64,000 nt of DNA. It comes from DATCJA01 sp963734635. GTDB lineage: Bacteria; Acidobacteriota; Vicinamibacteria; Vicinamibacterales; UBA2999. Numbering within the stretch: position 1 is the first letter of the stretch; every line of letters begins with the position of its first letter. Below are positions 8,696-16,613 of the stretch, one piece after another. The notes under the pieces were generated by a model. The model did no database searches. It was not told where the DNA came from and saw nothing but the letters and a program-made list of their open reading frames with translations. The position numbers were made by a program, and so were the translations under genes. Where the stretch lies: the NCBI GenBank assembly GCA_963734635.1, contig CAVTIA010000014.1:558001-622000 (forward strand), in the 5' to 3' direction.

Positions 8696-11014
8696 TCAAA
8701 ACCGGAACAGGCGATTGATCTTGACGATCAGTGCACGGTTCGCCAGGTCGGGAAACCGGCGTCCCCAGGTGTCGCGTTCTTCGTTATAAACCACGAACAG
8801 CTCACTGCCGGGCTGATACTCCCAGCGCAGGCGCACGTTAGCCGCCACGGCGTGAATCGCCGAGTTGTATTGGAGCAGTGCGCTCACGAACATCAACGGC
8901 GTCATCGTGTAGGTGACTCGCGAGCCCATGAGATGCGTGGTGAACGAGCCCTGCGGCAGGTCCACCCAGTTGGCCGAGTAGGTAGGCTCGAGCGAGAACT
9001 GCGAGCCGAGGTTGGCGCGGCCGCGGCTCACGCTGATCGCCGTCCGCTCGCCGCCGTAGAAGCTCCCGCGCTCTGCAGTAAGGTTTCCCGAGAACTTCCG
9101 ATGCTGCCCGAAGTTCATCGCAACGCGCAGGTTCGAAAAGCTGTAGCCGCCAACCGGCAGAGTGACCCCGGGGCCGATGCGGAACGCGCGCGGGAGGAAT
9201 TCGTATGTGTCGTTGTAAGTAACGGCGAGCCGATCGCTCGTCTCGAACTCGATGGCGAATTCTCCGCTCAGGTCCCGCGTCTCCAGGTGGTCGGCGCCGT
9301 CGGTGATGTAATCCATCGAGCCGGCCCAGAAAAACCTGCGAACCGACGTGAACCCGTTTGGCCGCGGGCTGAAGCGGAAAAGTCCGAAGCTGCGCTTCAT
9401 GTTGTCGCGGCGCAGGAACCCCATTTCCGGGTTGAAGTTGTCTCCAATTGCCAAGCGTTCGACCTGGATGCCGTAGCGATCCCCCGCATAATCCATCTGC
9501 GCGCGGTAGCTCGTGTCGTCACCCGAAAGACCGTCAGTCCGCGTCCGCGCCCAGTAGGTGTTGAACCCGAGGTTGTCGAAGAACGCGAAGTTGCCATCGA
9601 TACCGTAGGAGGTGTTCGCGCCCGGGCTCGTCACGCCGACGGATCGGCCGGTGAAGAGAACACCGAAGCTGCTCCGTCGCAGCACGTCGCGCCTCACACG
9701 CACGGCGGAAAACGTCGTCGGCTGCGCGCCCGACTCGGCGTCGTCGCCGGCTCGCATGCTGACCAGGCCGATGTTGTAGCGCCCGATCCGTCCGGTCAGA
9801 CGGCCGCCGCCGTCGATGGGAACGACCCGCCCCTCGTTCAAGCCGATTTGACGGCTGTGGAACAGAATCGGCGTGTTGCTCGACGCTGCCGCAAAGCCGG
9901 TCGCGGCGCCGCCGAAGGTGAAGATTCCCTGGTTCTCGAGAAAGAACTCGCGTTTTTCCGGAAAGAACAGGCTGAACCGGGTGAGGTTGACCTGCTGCTC
10001 GTCGGCCTCGACTTGCGCGAAATCGGTGTTGTAGGTGAGGTCGGCGGTCAGGTTCCTGGTAACGCCGTATTTCACGTCGAACCCGATGTCACCGGTGACG
10101 TCGTTGGAAATCCCGGGCGTGGCGACGCGATCGGTCGTCAGGCCCGAGATGGCGTACGGCTTGATTTCGAGGCTCTTTGATCCCGAGGGTGCTTCCAATC
10201 CGACCATTGTTGCAGTCAGTGACGCCTGGTTGAGGCCTCGCATGCCAAGCGCGTTTGGAATGGCCGTCACGAACGACAGCTCGTTTTTCCATCGATTGGT
10301 GCGCACCGCGTTGAAGCCCCAGATCTGCGCCCGGCCCGGCCGGTAGCGGAGCGACTTGAATGGCAACGCAGCTTCGACGGTCCAACCGCCTTCGAACCGT
10401 CCGGTTTCGACGTGCCACACCGGATTCCAGTCGCCGTTCCACTGTCGCTCGTTGGTGACCTGACCGTCGGACCGGCCGCCGATAGGATTGACGATGAATT
10501 GAACCAGATTCCGCCGGTCGTAAAACGTGTCGAACGCGAAGCCGACGACGTCGTTCCCCTGCCAGAGGTTGTTCCCGTCGCGACGCATGTCGTTGGCGAC
10601 GACGCGGGTCGGGTCGCTTTCAAAGCAGCGGAACGAGACGTAGATGTAGTCGTTGTCGAAGGTGACCCAGACTTCGGTTTTTTCGGTGGCCGGTGCGCCC
10701 TCCTGAGGTTCTACCTGGATGAAGTCCGAAATCGGCGGAACGCTCGTATAGATCGCTTCGTCGAGCGCGCCATCGAGGCGCAGCGGCGCCGGCAGCCTAA
10801 CGGCGCGAACCGTCGCTCGACCCGACTCGTCCCGCGAGACCGTCGCGGGTGCGACCGGCGGCGGCGGGCCGTCGATTGAGAATGGCAATGCTTCCGGCGC
10901 TGCAGGATTGACCGTCGCCGACGTCACCGCCGGTGATGGTCCAATCTGGCCGGCCCATGCGGTGGAGGCGAGGAAAACGCCGAATGCGGCGAGAAATGCA
11001 GACCGATGCGTCAC
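8696..11014 (-). CDS. DUF5916 outer-membrane protein with N-terminal carbohydrate-binding-like domain
   Basis: A 772-aa protein with a signal peptide (FLAAFGVFLASTAWA, cleavage near residue 21). A CBM9-like domain follows (about 70-240; 'LRLDGALDEAIYTSVPPI', 'VWVTFDNDYIYVSFRCFES'), and then a long beta-rich part with the DUF5916 signature 'FFPEKREFFLENQGIFTFGG'. It ends in alternating strands and a terminal Phe (RLFRF), as in outer-membrane barrels. This family is abundant in acidobacteria and Bacteroidota; its substrate is unknown. The ATG overlaps the stop of the upstream ferredoxin gene by four bases, so the two are coupled. Confidence 0.88.
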   Translation of the reverse strand: MTHRSAFLAAFGVFLASTAWAGQIGPSPAVTSATVNPAAPEALPFSIDGPPPPVAPATVSRDESGRATVRAVRLPAPLRLDGALDEAIYTSVPPISDFIQVEPQEGAPATEKTEVWVTFDNDYIYVSFRCFESDPTRVVANDMRRDGNNLWQGNDVVGFAFDTFYDRRNLVQFIVNPIGGRSDGQVTNERQWNGDWNPVWHVETGRFEGGWTVEAALPFKSLRYRPGRAQIWGFNAVRTNRWKNELSFVTAIPNALGMRGLNQASLTATMVGLEAPSGSKSLEIKPYAISGLTTDRVATPGISNDVTGDIGFDVKYGVTRNLTADLTYNTDFAQVEADEQQVNLTRFSLFFPEKREFFLENQGIFTFGGAATGFAAASSNTPILFHSRQIGLNEGRVVPIDGGGRLTGRIGRYNIGLVSMRAGDDAESGAQPTTFSAVRVRRDVLRRSSFGVLFTGRSVGVTSPGANTSYGIDGNFAFFDNLGFNTYWARTRTDGLSGDDTSYRAQMDYAGDRYGIQVERLAIGDNFNPEMGFLRRDNMKRSFGLFRFSPRPNGFTSVRRFFWAGSMDYITDGADHLETRDLSGEFAIEFETSDRLAVTYNDTYEFLPRAFRIGPGVTLPVGGYSFSNLRVAMNFGQHRKFSGNLTAERGSFYGGERTAISVSRGRANLGSQFSLEPTYSANWVDLPQGSFTTHLMGSRVTYTMTPLMFVSALLQYNSAIHAVAANVRLRWEYQPGSELFVVYNEERDTWGRRFPDLANRALIVKINRLFRF

Positions 11015-11397
11015 GAGGTGGGCTCGATCTTATCTTGCGCGCCCAAAGAGTGCGCCTCGATGAGGTACTCGGCAACGGGTCGTCCGCCGACCAGGTGCTC
11101 CTGGATAATTTGTTCGAGAACGGGCGGATCGCACTGCGCATACCACGCGCCCTCGGGATAGACGACGGCGATTGGCCCCCCCTCGCAAATGCGCAGACAG
11201 TTAGCCTTGGTTCGCAGGATGCCGCCCTGCTCCGAGAGCCCAAGCTCCTTGAGGCGCCCCTTCAGGAACTCCCATGCCGCAAGCCCGCGCTCCTTCTCAC
11301 AACATTTCGGGGTGGTCTGGTCGCAGCAGAGAAAGATGTGTCGGCGAGCTACGGGCACGCCGATATTTGACGCCACTCGTTTCTGAGAATCGTTCAT
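11011..11397 (-). CDS. Thioredoxin-like [2Fe-2S] ferredoxin
   Basis: A 128-aa protein with 'HIFLCCDQTTPKCC' near the N-terminus and 'TKANCLRICEGGPIAVVYPE' in the middle. This spacing is seen in thioredoxin-fold (2Fe-2S) ferredoxins related to the 24-kDa complex I subunit and the shethna-type proteins. It is a small soluble electron carrier. It is the first gene of a two-gene unit with the DUF5916 protein and follows moeA on the same strand after a hairpin repeat. Its partner enzyme is not evident. Confidence 0.85.
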   Translation of the reverse strand: MNDSQKRVASNIGVPVARRHIFLCCDQTTPKCCEKERGLAAWEFLKGRLKELGLSEQGGILRTKANCLRICEGGPIAVVYPEGAWYAQCDPPVLEQIIQEHLVGGRPVAEYLIEAHSLGAQDKIEPTS

Positions 11398-11406
11398 ATT
11401 GCCGTC

Positions 11407-11433
11407 GTACGTAGTGTCCGGCTTCAGCCGGAC
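11407..11433. repeat. Dispersed 'TACGTAGTGTCCGG' hairpin repeat
   Basis: tacgtagtgtccggcttcagccggac, with a perfect 8-bp stem (11416-11423 with 11426-11433), immediately precedes the moeA stop codon complement and lies in the moeA-ferredoxin gap. It is the same element as at 6541-6660. It could act as a weak terminator or mRNA stabiliser for moeA, but there is no clear T-tract. Confidence 0.75.
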
Positions 11434-12654
11434 CTAGAACAGCTTCACTTCTACCATTTCGCCCGCGTCGACGGAATCAGTGCCCGCCGCAATCTCGATG
11501 TAGCCGTCGGCCTGCGACATGCTGGTGATGTCGCCCGATGCCTTGAAGGCCGGAACCGCGGCGCCGTCGGCAATCCTGACCGTGTAGATCTGGTGCCGTC
11601 CGGGTGCCGACGAGATTCGGTGGCTGAGTGGCAGTGTCATCGTGCGGATCACGTGCTGCGGAAGGCGAGCGAACCGCCGCAGGGCCGGGGCGAGGAGGAT
11701 ATAGGCGTTCGAGAGGCAAGACGTCGGGTAGCCGGGCATTCCGAAGAAAAGCTTGCCGCCGACTTTGCCGAACGCGGTTGGCTTACCCGGCTTCAGGGCG
11801 ACACCATGAAAAATGAGCTCGCCGCGCGCGGTCAGGATGTCCAGTACCAGATCGCGCTCGCCCACGGAGCTCCCGCCGGAGAATACGAGCAGGTCGTCCT
11901 GCAGGCAGTCGTCGATAGCTCGCGAAAGATCGTCAAGCGTATCGACGGCCGTGCGATGCGTCACAGGAACTCCACCGTGGTTGGCCACAACGGCTGCGAG
12001 CGTAAAGCGGTTGATGTCGTAAATCTGTCCGGGCCCGAGTGGCTGGCCCGGCTCGACCAGCTCGTTGCCGGTGGACAGGATAGCGACCCTCGGCTGGACG
12101 TACACCTTCACGTCGCCGCGGCCCAGCGCTCCGATTGCGCCAATCCTGCTCGGCGTGAGCTGCACGCCGGCGCGAAGCACCTGTTGGCCCTGCTTGATGT
12201 CGGCGCCCTGCGGCCCAAGGTTCTGTCCCGCGCTTACGGCTGAAAATACGCGGACGCTTCCCGACGCCTCGCCGTCGGTGTCTTCCACAATGACCACCGC
12301 GTCGGCGCCGTCAGGGAGCGGCGCACCCGTCGCTATTTCAATGCATTCGCCGGGACCGACCGCGCGATCTGTTACCTGCCCGGTGAACACGGTCCCCACG
12401 CGGGTGAGCGCTCCTGGGTGCTCTCTCGTCGCTCCTGTCGTGTCCTGCGCACGGACGGCATAGCCGTCCATCGCCGCACGGGTGAACGGAGGGACGTCGG
12501 CTGCGGCTGTGACATCTTCAGCCAGCACACGGCCATTGGCGTCGGCAAGCGACACGCGTTCGGTGCGTTCGACAGGCCGAATGGCGGCATCGATGAGCGC
12601 CTTCGCTTCGTCGAGCGAAATGGTGCTCCGAATTGGCCGCATTTTGGTGGGCAT
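11434..12654 (-). CDS. moeA: Molybdopterin molybdenumtransferase MoeA
   Basis: A 406-aa protein. 'PPFTRAAMDGYAVRA', 'GECIEIATGAPLPDGADAVV', 'STGNELVEPG', 'GGSSVGERD' and 'LKPGKPTAFG' are the successive conserved blocks of MoeA, which inserts molybdate into adenylylated molybdopterin. The usual MPGNP motif reads 'MPGYPTSC'. It lies downstream of moaB/mogA on the same strand, making a small molybdenum-cofactor unit. Confidence 0.95.
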   Translation of the reverse strand: MPTKMRPIRSTISLDEAKALIDAAIRPVERTERVSLADANGRVLAEDVTAAADVPPFTRAAMDGYAVRAQDTTGATREHPGALTRVGTVFTGQVTDRAVGPGECIEIATGAPLPDGADAVVIVEDTDGEASGSVRVFSAVSAGQNLGPQGADIKQGQQVLRAGVQLTPSRIGAIGALGRGDVKVYVQPRVAILSTGNELVEPGQPLGPGQIYDINRFTLAAVVANHGGVPVTHRTAVDTLDDLSRAIDDCLQDDLLVFSGGSSVGERDLVLDILTARGELIFHGVALKPGKPTAFGKVGGKLFFGMPGYPTSCLSNAYILLAPALRRFARLPQHVIRTMTLPLSHRISSAPGRHQIYTVRIADGAAVPAFKASGDITSMSQADGYIEIAAGTDSVDAGEMVEVKLF

Positions 12655-12661
12655 TTGACTA

Positions 12662-12692
12662 GTAGGCGGTAGGCAGTAGGCAGCAGGCAGTG
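12662..12692. repeat. Short GTAGGCA direct repeats between moaB and moeA
   Basis: Tandem variants of gtaggc(a/g) (gtaggcggtaggcagtaggc and then agcaggcagtgg) fill the intergenic gap. They look like a small degenerate tandem repeat, with no promoter or terminator visible. Confidence 0.6.
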
Positions 12693-12706
12693 GACAGAGG
12701 CATCTC

Positions 12707-13210
12707 TCAGCGGTTCAATTGCTGCACGACGTGCCCGAGCTCAGGAAGGATCAGGCGCGTCATGGCGAGCCGTACTGCGTTGGGCGAACCGGGCAGCACG
12801 AAAATCGCCTTCCGCGACACGGTGCCCGCCATCGCGCGGCTCATCATGGCGGACGCGCCTATTTCGCTGAAACTGAGCATCCGAAAGAGCTCGCCAAATC
12901 CGTCGAGGCGCTTTTCGAGCAACTGGTCGATCGTCTCGAACGTTCCGTCGCGCGAGGTGATACCAGTGCCGCCGGTTGTGATGATCACCTGCGTACGCGA
13001 GTCGCTCACCTGTTCGCGAACCTTGGCGGCGACCTGCGCAGGTTCGTCCTTGACGATGGCATGACCGGTGACGAAGTGACCGGCGCCTTCGAGCAGGTCT
13101 CGGATGGCGCGGCCGCCGGTATCGGTGTCGGGCGTGCGTGAGTCACTCACCGTCAGCACGAAGCAGGCAACCGAGGCTGGCGCCTGCGCCTTGTGCTCAA
13201 CGTGGCTCAT
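12707..13210 (-). CDS. moaB: Molybdenum cofactor biosynthesis protein MoaB/MogA (molybdopterin adenylyltransferase family)
   Basis: A 167-aa protein. 'FVLTVSDSRTPDTDTGG', 'VIITTGGTGITSRDGTFET' and 'FVLPGSPNAVRLAM' are the MPT-binding blocks of the MogA/MoaB fold. The start is the ATG at 13210 (MSHVEHKAQ); the frame is open 14 codons further up, but that part lies in the terminator hairpin. A TATAAT hexamer (complement of 13219-13224) stands 8 bases upstream of this ATG. If it is a -10 box, the message would be nearly leaderless. Confidence 0.9.
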   Translation of the reverse strand: MSHVEHKAQAPASVACFVLTVSDSRTPDTDTGGRAIRDLLEGAGHFVTGHAIVKDEPAQVAAKVREQVSDSRTQVIITTGGTGITSRDGTFETIDQLLEKRLDGFGELFRMLSFSEIGASAMMSRAMAGTVSRKAIFVLPGSPNAVRLAMTRLILPELGHVVQQLNR

Positions 13211-13224
13211 CGACGGGATTATAG

Positions 13225-13249
13225 GGCGGGTCCTTTCGGACCCGCCTTT
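13225..13249 (-). terminator. Intrinsic terminator hairpin between the metallo-beta-lactamase gene and moaB
   Basis: A perfect 9-bp GC-rich stem (ggcgggtcc 13225-13233 with ggacccgcc 13238-13246) and a 4-base loop, placed 8 bases beyond the stop of the upstream minus-strand gene. On the minus strand the stem is preceded by AAA and followed by only a few T residues, so termination in that direction may be moderate. The ttt run is on the plus-strand side. Confidence 0.7.
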
Positions 13250-13256
13250 CATGTCT

Positions 13257-14738
13257 TCAGTTCGTCGCGGCAGCGGGCTTTGGCGTGATCGCGGCGCGCA
13301 GATCTGCCATCGTCCGCATACCGGGACCGTGGCCCGGGGTGTGCTGGCGGACGTTCAGCTTCAGCCGGTCGATGTTCTCGTTCAGATTCACCGAGTACGG
13401 GTTCGGTGTCGCCGGCGGCGGCGCATTGGCAGCGGCCGGAGTCCAGGCGTCCGACTGGAAGAGCACACCCTCGGTCGGCAGGTACACGAGGAGGTACGCG
13501 TCGTTGTGCCCACTCCCGGTTATTTCGTGCAACTCGATCGAACGTTTGCCGTCAGTCAGCACGTGCTTGCCGGTGACGGTCTCGAACGTGGCGCTCTTCT
13601 TCGACTTTGCCATCCGATCCGGGTTGAGCGCGTGTGGAGCGGCCCACGCCTGCTCGTAATAGGCTCGATTCGATGCCTGCGTGACCACGGTCGCGCCCTC
13701 GTCCACGAACGTGCGCAGACCGCCCGAGTGGTCGAAGTGCACGTGTGTGTTGACCACGTAGCGAATGGGCTTGTTCGGGATGAGCTCCTTGGCTTTGGCG
13801 ATCACCGCGTCGGACCGCGCCTCGTTCTGCGGCCCTTCGACGACGACGATGTGATCGGCCTGGTCGATGGCGAGGCTGTGGTGGCTGCCGCCTCTCAAGT
13901 AGTAGACGCCGTTGGCCACCTTGTCGACCATTACCTCTACGGCTGGCGTCTTGAACGCGCGGACCGCCTCGGGGACCGGGAGGTCGAGCGTCGGATTGGC
14001 GGTGACCGACGCCACGCTGATGTCGAGCACGGGATACCCGCCCTGCGTGCGCAGGATGCGGCCGGGAAACATGACGCCGCCGAAGTCACGGTAGTCCGAA
14101 TAGGCGAACTCAACGGGCGTATCACCGAGCACCGGGTTGTCGATCCACGTCTGCACACGCTCGACCTGGTTCTGTGCGTTGATGCGCCCCTCATAGCGGT
14201 GGCCGTCAGCCGTGAACGAGACGTCGGAACCGCCGCCCTCGACGGGCTGCGACGTGGCGTTGTTCGCTGCCGCCGCCTTCAGGAACCCGTGCGGGGTCGT
14301 CCAGATTTCCATGACGCGTTCCTCGACGGCGGCCGGTTGTGGCTGCGGCTCGGGCGCGGCGGTCGGCGGCGCGCCGGCGGGAGGCGCGAGGTTCCACGCG
14401 GACGTGCCGCTGACGAGCTGCACGGGTCGCTGCTCGACGGGTGCGGGACGCGTGCGGCCCGGCTCGATCGTCTGGCGGCGCGTCATCTGCACGCGCGCGC
14501 CGGGCGTCTGGTAGTTCACGGTTGCGGTGAAGCTGCTCACGTCGAACTGCGGCCATGGCAGCGTGGGGCCCGGGGCCTGGCCGAACTGGAACCAGCGGCC
14601 GGTGCCGGAGTACTCGATCGATTGCAGTGTGGCTGCTCCGAGGCTCTCGGTGGCGGCGTCGAGCGTACCGGCCGGCCGCGAACAGGCCGAGGCGGCACCG
14701 ATGGCGCACGCGAGCGCCAGGAGTATCAGTCTTCGCAT
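13257..14738 (-). CDS. Metallo-beta-lactamase-fold hydrolase, probable lipoprotein
   Basis: 493 aa from the ATG at 14738 (MRRLILLALACAIGAASACS), an export signal ending in a Cys that could be lipidated. The C-terminal half has the zinc-binding motif 'THVHFDHSGG', the downstream 'GSGHNDAYLLVYLPTEGVLF' strand with the bridging His and Asp, and a distal 'GHGPG' His. The N-terminal 230 residues hold an extra beta-rich domain with a Pro/Ala linker, as in secreted MBL hydrolases of the SoxH/quinoprotein-relay type. The substrate cannot be told. It is a single gene with its own terminator. Confidence 0.85.
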   Translation of the reverse strand: MRRLILLALACAIGAASACSRPAGTLDAATESLGAATLQSIEYSGTGRWFQFGQAPGPTLPWPQFDVSSFTATVNYQTPGARVQMTRRQTIEPGRTRPAPVEQRPVQLVSGTSAWNLAPPAGAPPTAAPEPQPQPAAVEERVMEIWTTPHGFLKAAAANNATSQPVEGGGSDVSFTADGHRYEGRINAQNQVERVQTWIDNPVLGDTPVEFAYSDYRDFGGVMFPGRILRTQGGYPVLDISVASVTANPTLDLPVPEAVRAFKTPAVEVMVDKVANGVYYLRGGSHHSLAIDQADHIVVVEGPQNEARSDAVIAKAKELIPNKPIRYVVNTHVHFDHSGGLRTFVDEGATVVTQASNRAYYEQAWAAPHALNPDRMAKSKKSATFETVTGKHVLTDGKRSIELHEITGSGHNDAYLLVYLPTEGVLFQSDAWTPAAANAPPPATPNPYSVNLNENIDRLKLNVRQHTPGHGPGMRTMADLRAAITPKPAAATN

Positions 14739-14954
14739 ATGGCCTCCTGAGGAGTGACGCGATAGAGGAACGAGGAATCCGATGGAGGAGTACGGTGGGA
14801 AGTATAGGCGACTTCGCGGCGACACGTACGTGCGGCGATCGGTCCAGGGGCGCGTGCTATATTTGCGGTTTACGTATCAGGTCATGCGCGATGTCCTGGT
14901 TCGTGAGCGCTGCGTTCGAATCACTAACCACGAATCGCGAATCGCTACTCCCAA

Positions 14955-15031
14955 GCGCCCTTAGCTCAGCTGGATAGAGCGTCTGGCTACGAACCAGGAG
15001 GTCGCAGGTTCGAGTCCTGCAGGGCGCGCCA
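14955..15031 (+). tRNA. tRNA-Arg (anticodon ACG)
   Basis: The full cloverleaf can be drawn. The acceptor stem GCGCCCT pairs with AGGGCGC, the D-arm stem is GCTC/GAGC, the anticodon arm is TCTGG-CTACGAA-CCAGG with ACG at the centre, and the T-arm is GCAGG-TTCGAGT-CCTGC. Discriminator G and encoded CCA (15029-15031) follow. Copies of its 3' end recur at 15112-15132, 25394-25438, 25655-25675 and, degenerate, at 27029-27057. This marks it as the integration target for the elements downstream. Confidence 0.97.
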
Positions 15032-15177
15032 TTCCAACGTTCCGTTGGAATGGCCACGCCCTACAGTCTTCAGTCAAGCCCCGACTCGCTCTCGCTCGTC
15101 GGGAGCATGAACGAGTCCTGCAGGGCGCGCCATTCCAACGTGGTCTATTCCGGTCACATGGGTGACAGTTTATTCCG
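15011..15177. repeat. Repeat block with second tRNA 3' end copy and IS end
   Basis: The 30 bases at 15011-15040 (tRNA 3' end plus attccaacgt) recur exactly at 15112-15141. Between them lies a roughly 80-bp block (15040-15120, containing ttccgttggaatggccacgc) that is repeated at 25522-25600. The block ends in a 37-base motif (15141-15177, tggtctattccggtcacatg...) that recurs with one mismatch at 25448-25484 and borders the IS481 transposase remnant, so it is probably an insertion-sequence end. Confidence 0.8.
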
Positions 15178-16135
15178 AGCACATAGGTAACACTTTCGGG
15201 CCGAACGGATTCTCAATCGGTTCCAGCCGGCACGTCTCGTCATCGAAGTAGCCCAAATCGTAATGCATGAAGGTCACGAGCCAGATGCGCTCGCCGACCT
15301 GCGTTACACCCACGTGTTGCCCGGCGAACACGTGGCTCAGATTAACCTTCCGTCCTTTGAAGCAGAGCCGGCCGCACCGGGTGACGGCAATGGTCTGATC
15401 GTGAAACGGGTAGGTCAGGTCCTCGAGGCCGCGATAGACGCGCGGTGACCGCCCGTAGACGTCAGCCGGTACTTTCATGGCCAAGGCCTGGTGGGGCCGC
15501 TCCTGGTTGTACTGCTCGACGAAGGCGTCGAAGCGTGCCTGCTGCTGGAGGACGTTCCCCGCAGCCGGCTTGGTGGCTTCCTGCTTCAGCGTCAGATGCA
15601 TCCGTTCGTGGCGGCCGTTTTGTTGCGGCTGTCCGGGTTGGATGCGTTCGATCGCGATGCCCAGGCGGAGCCACCAGACCGAGAGTTTGCTGAGCCCATA
15701 GAGGGCGTGGGCGGACGCAAACGGGACGCCGTTGTCGGTCCGGATCACGTGCGGCAGCCCGAATTGCTTGAACGTGCGCTCGAACACCGTGAAGGCGAAT
15801 CGCTCTTGGGTCGTGGAGAGCGCCTCACAGGTCAGCAGATAGCGGCTGGCGAAGTCCGTGATCGTCAGCGGATAGCAGTACCGCCGATTGCCGAGCATGA
15901 ATTCGCCCTTGTAGTCGGCGCACCACAACGCGTTTGGCTCGGTTGGCCGTGAGAGCTCGGTGCCGGTGGCGCGCGGGCGCCGGCGGCGGCGATGTTTCAC
16001 CAGATGATGGCGATCGAGCACGGCATGCACCGTACTGATGGCTGGCAGGTGCGGGCCGGTGACGTGCTGGCGTAGCTTCTCGCGGATCTTCGGCGCCCCC
16101 CAGCCCGGATACTCGCGCTTCCACGAGGCGCTAAA
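15170..16135 (-). pseudogene. IS481-family transposase, 5'-truncated
   Basis: The frame encodes a DDE integrase core: 'ALWCADYKGEF' (first Asp), 'HVIRTDNGVPFAS' (second Asp), and 'NGRHERMHLTLKQE' (Glu), then the IS481-type tail 'RPHQALAMKVPADVY'. Homology begins only at 'SASWKREYPGWGAPKIREKL' (about 16132). The N-terminal helix-turn-helix domains are missing, and upstream the frame runs into the repeat at 16180-16275. The element has lost its left end and is probably not autonomous. Confidence 0.88.
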
Positions 16136-16179
16136 GCGGTTTGAGGCGCATCGGAGCGGCGAGACCGGGTCGTCGGGCA

Positions 16180-16275
16180 CTCGCAACGCGGTTGCAACCG
16201 ACGTCGAGAAGGGTGACACCGAATCACACGGGCAGCTGACCGCGCCGAAATCGGACACGGAAGATCTTTCCAAAA
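16180..16275. repeat. Direct repeat (left copy) flanking the two-giant-gene island
   Basis: A roughly 96-bp sequence (ctcgcaacg-ggttgcaaccg...cgaatcacacgggcagctgac) matches 25248-25343 with scattered mismatches and in the same orientation. The two copies bracket the pair of giant genes. Each contains the partial palindrome cggttgcaaccg. Confidence 0.8.
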
Positions 16276-16279
16276 ACAC

Positions 16280-16613
16280 ACGATCTGATGCCCTGCATTA
16301 ACGAACACGCCCGGACTTCACGGGCTGGGTTACAGGGGTACGTGGGTTCGAATCCCACTGTCGGCGCCAGTTTTTCCGCTTTCGTCCTTCTTCGTCGCTT
16401 TTCGTCTATGGTCGTTTATGGGCAGCGATTAGCGGTTAGCAGCGCATCAGAATCCCTGAACCTCGATCTGATCTCGAAGGCCACACACCGCAGGAGCCAC
16501 TTCTCGTAACCCTTCGTCTGCTTTACTTGCGGCGAATGCGGACGTACCATCTGCTCCTTTCCCCGCGCCCGGTCCCTCGAGAACATCACTTACCACGGTT
16601 GCGGAGACAGGCG
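16280..16613. other. Gene-free stretch with a tRNA 3'-half fragment
   Basis: No credible gene. At 16342-16369 there is a T-arm (GTGGG-TTCGAAT-CCCAC) followed by tgtcggcgcca, the 3' end of a tRNA different from the Arg gene, with no matching 5' half upstream. The preceding bases include 'ggacttca', reminiscent of a selenocysteine tRNA anticodon arm, but the stem does not close well. A short motif ctatggtcgttt (16406-16417) recurs at 25204-25215 on the other side of the giant genes. GGAG at about 16602 is a fair ribosome-binding site for the ATG at 16614. Confidence 0.6.

Noticed and set aside
11434..13210. TATAAT before moaB taken as proof of a strong promoter
   Set aside because: No matching -35 hexamer is visible and the hexamer overlaps the terminator flank, so it is mentioned only as a possibility.
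14857..15057. Minus-strand frame reading 'PCRTRTCDLLVR' over the tRNA-Arg gene, also at 25204-25464
   Set aside because: This is the well-known false protein obtained by translating the complement of a tRNA gene; both places hold the tRNA 3' half.
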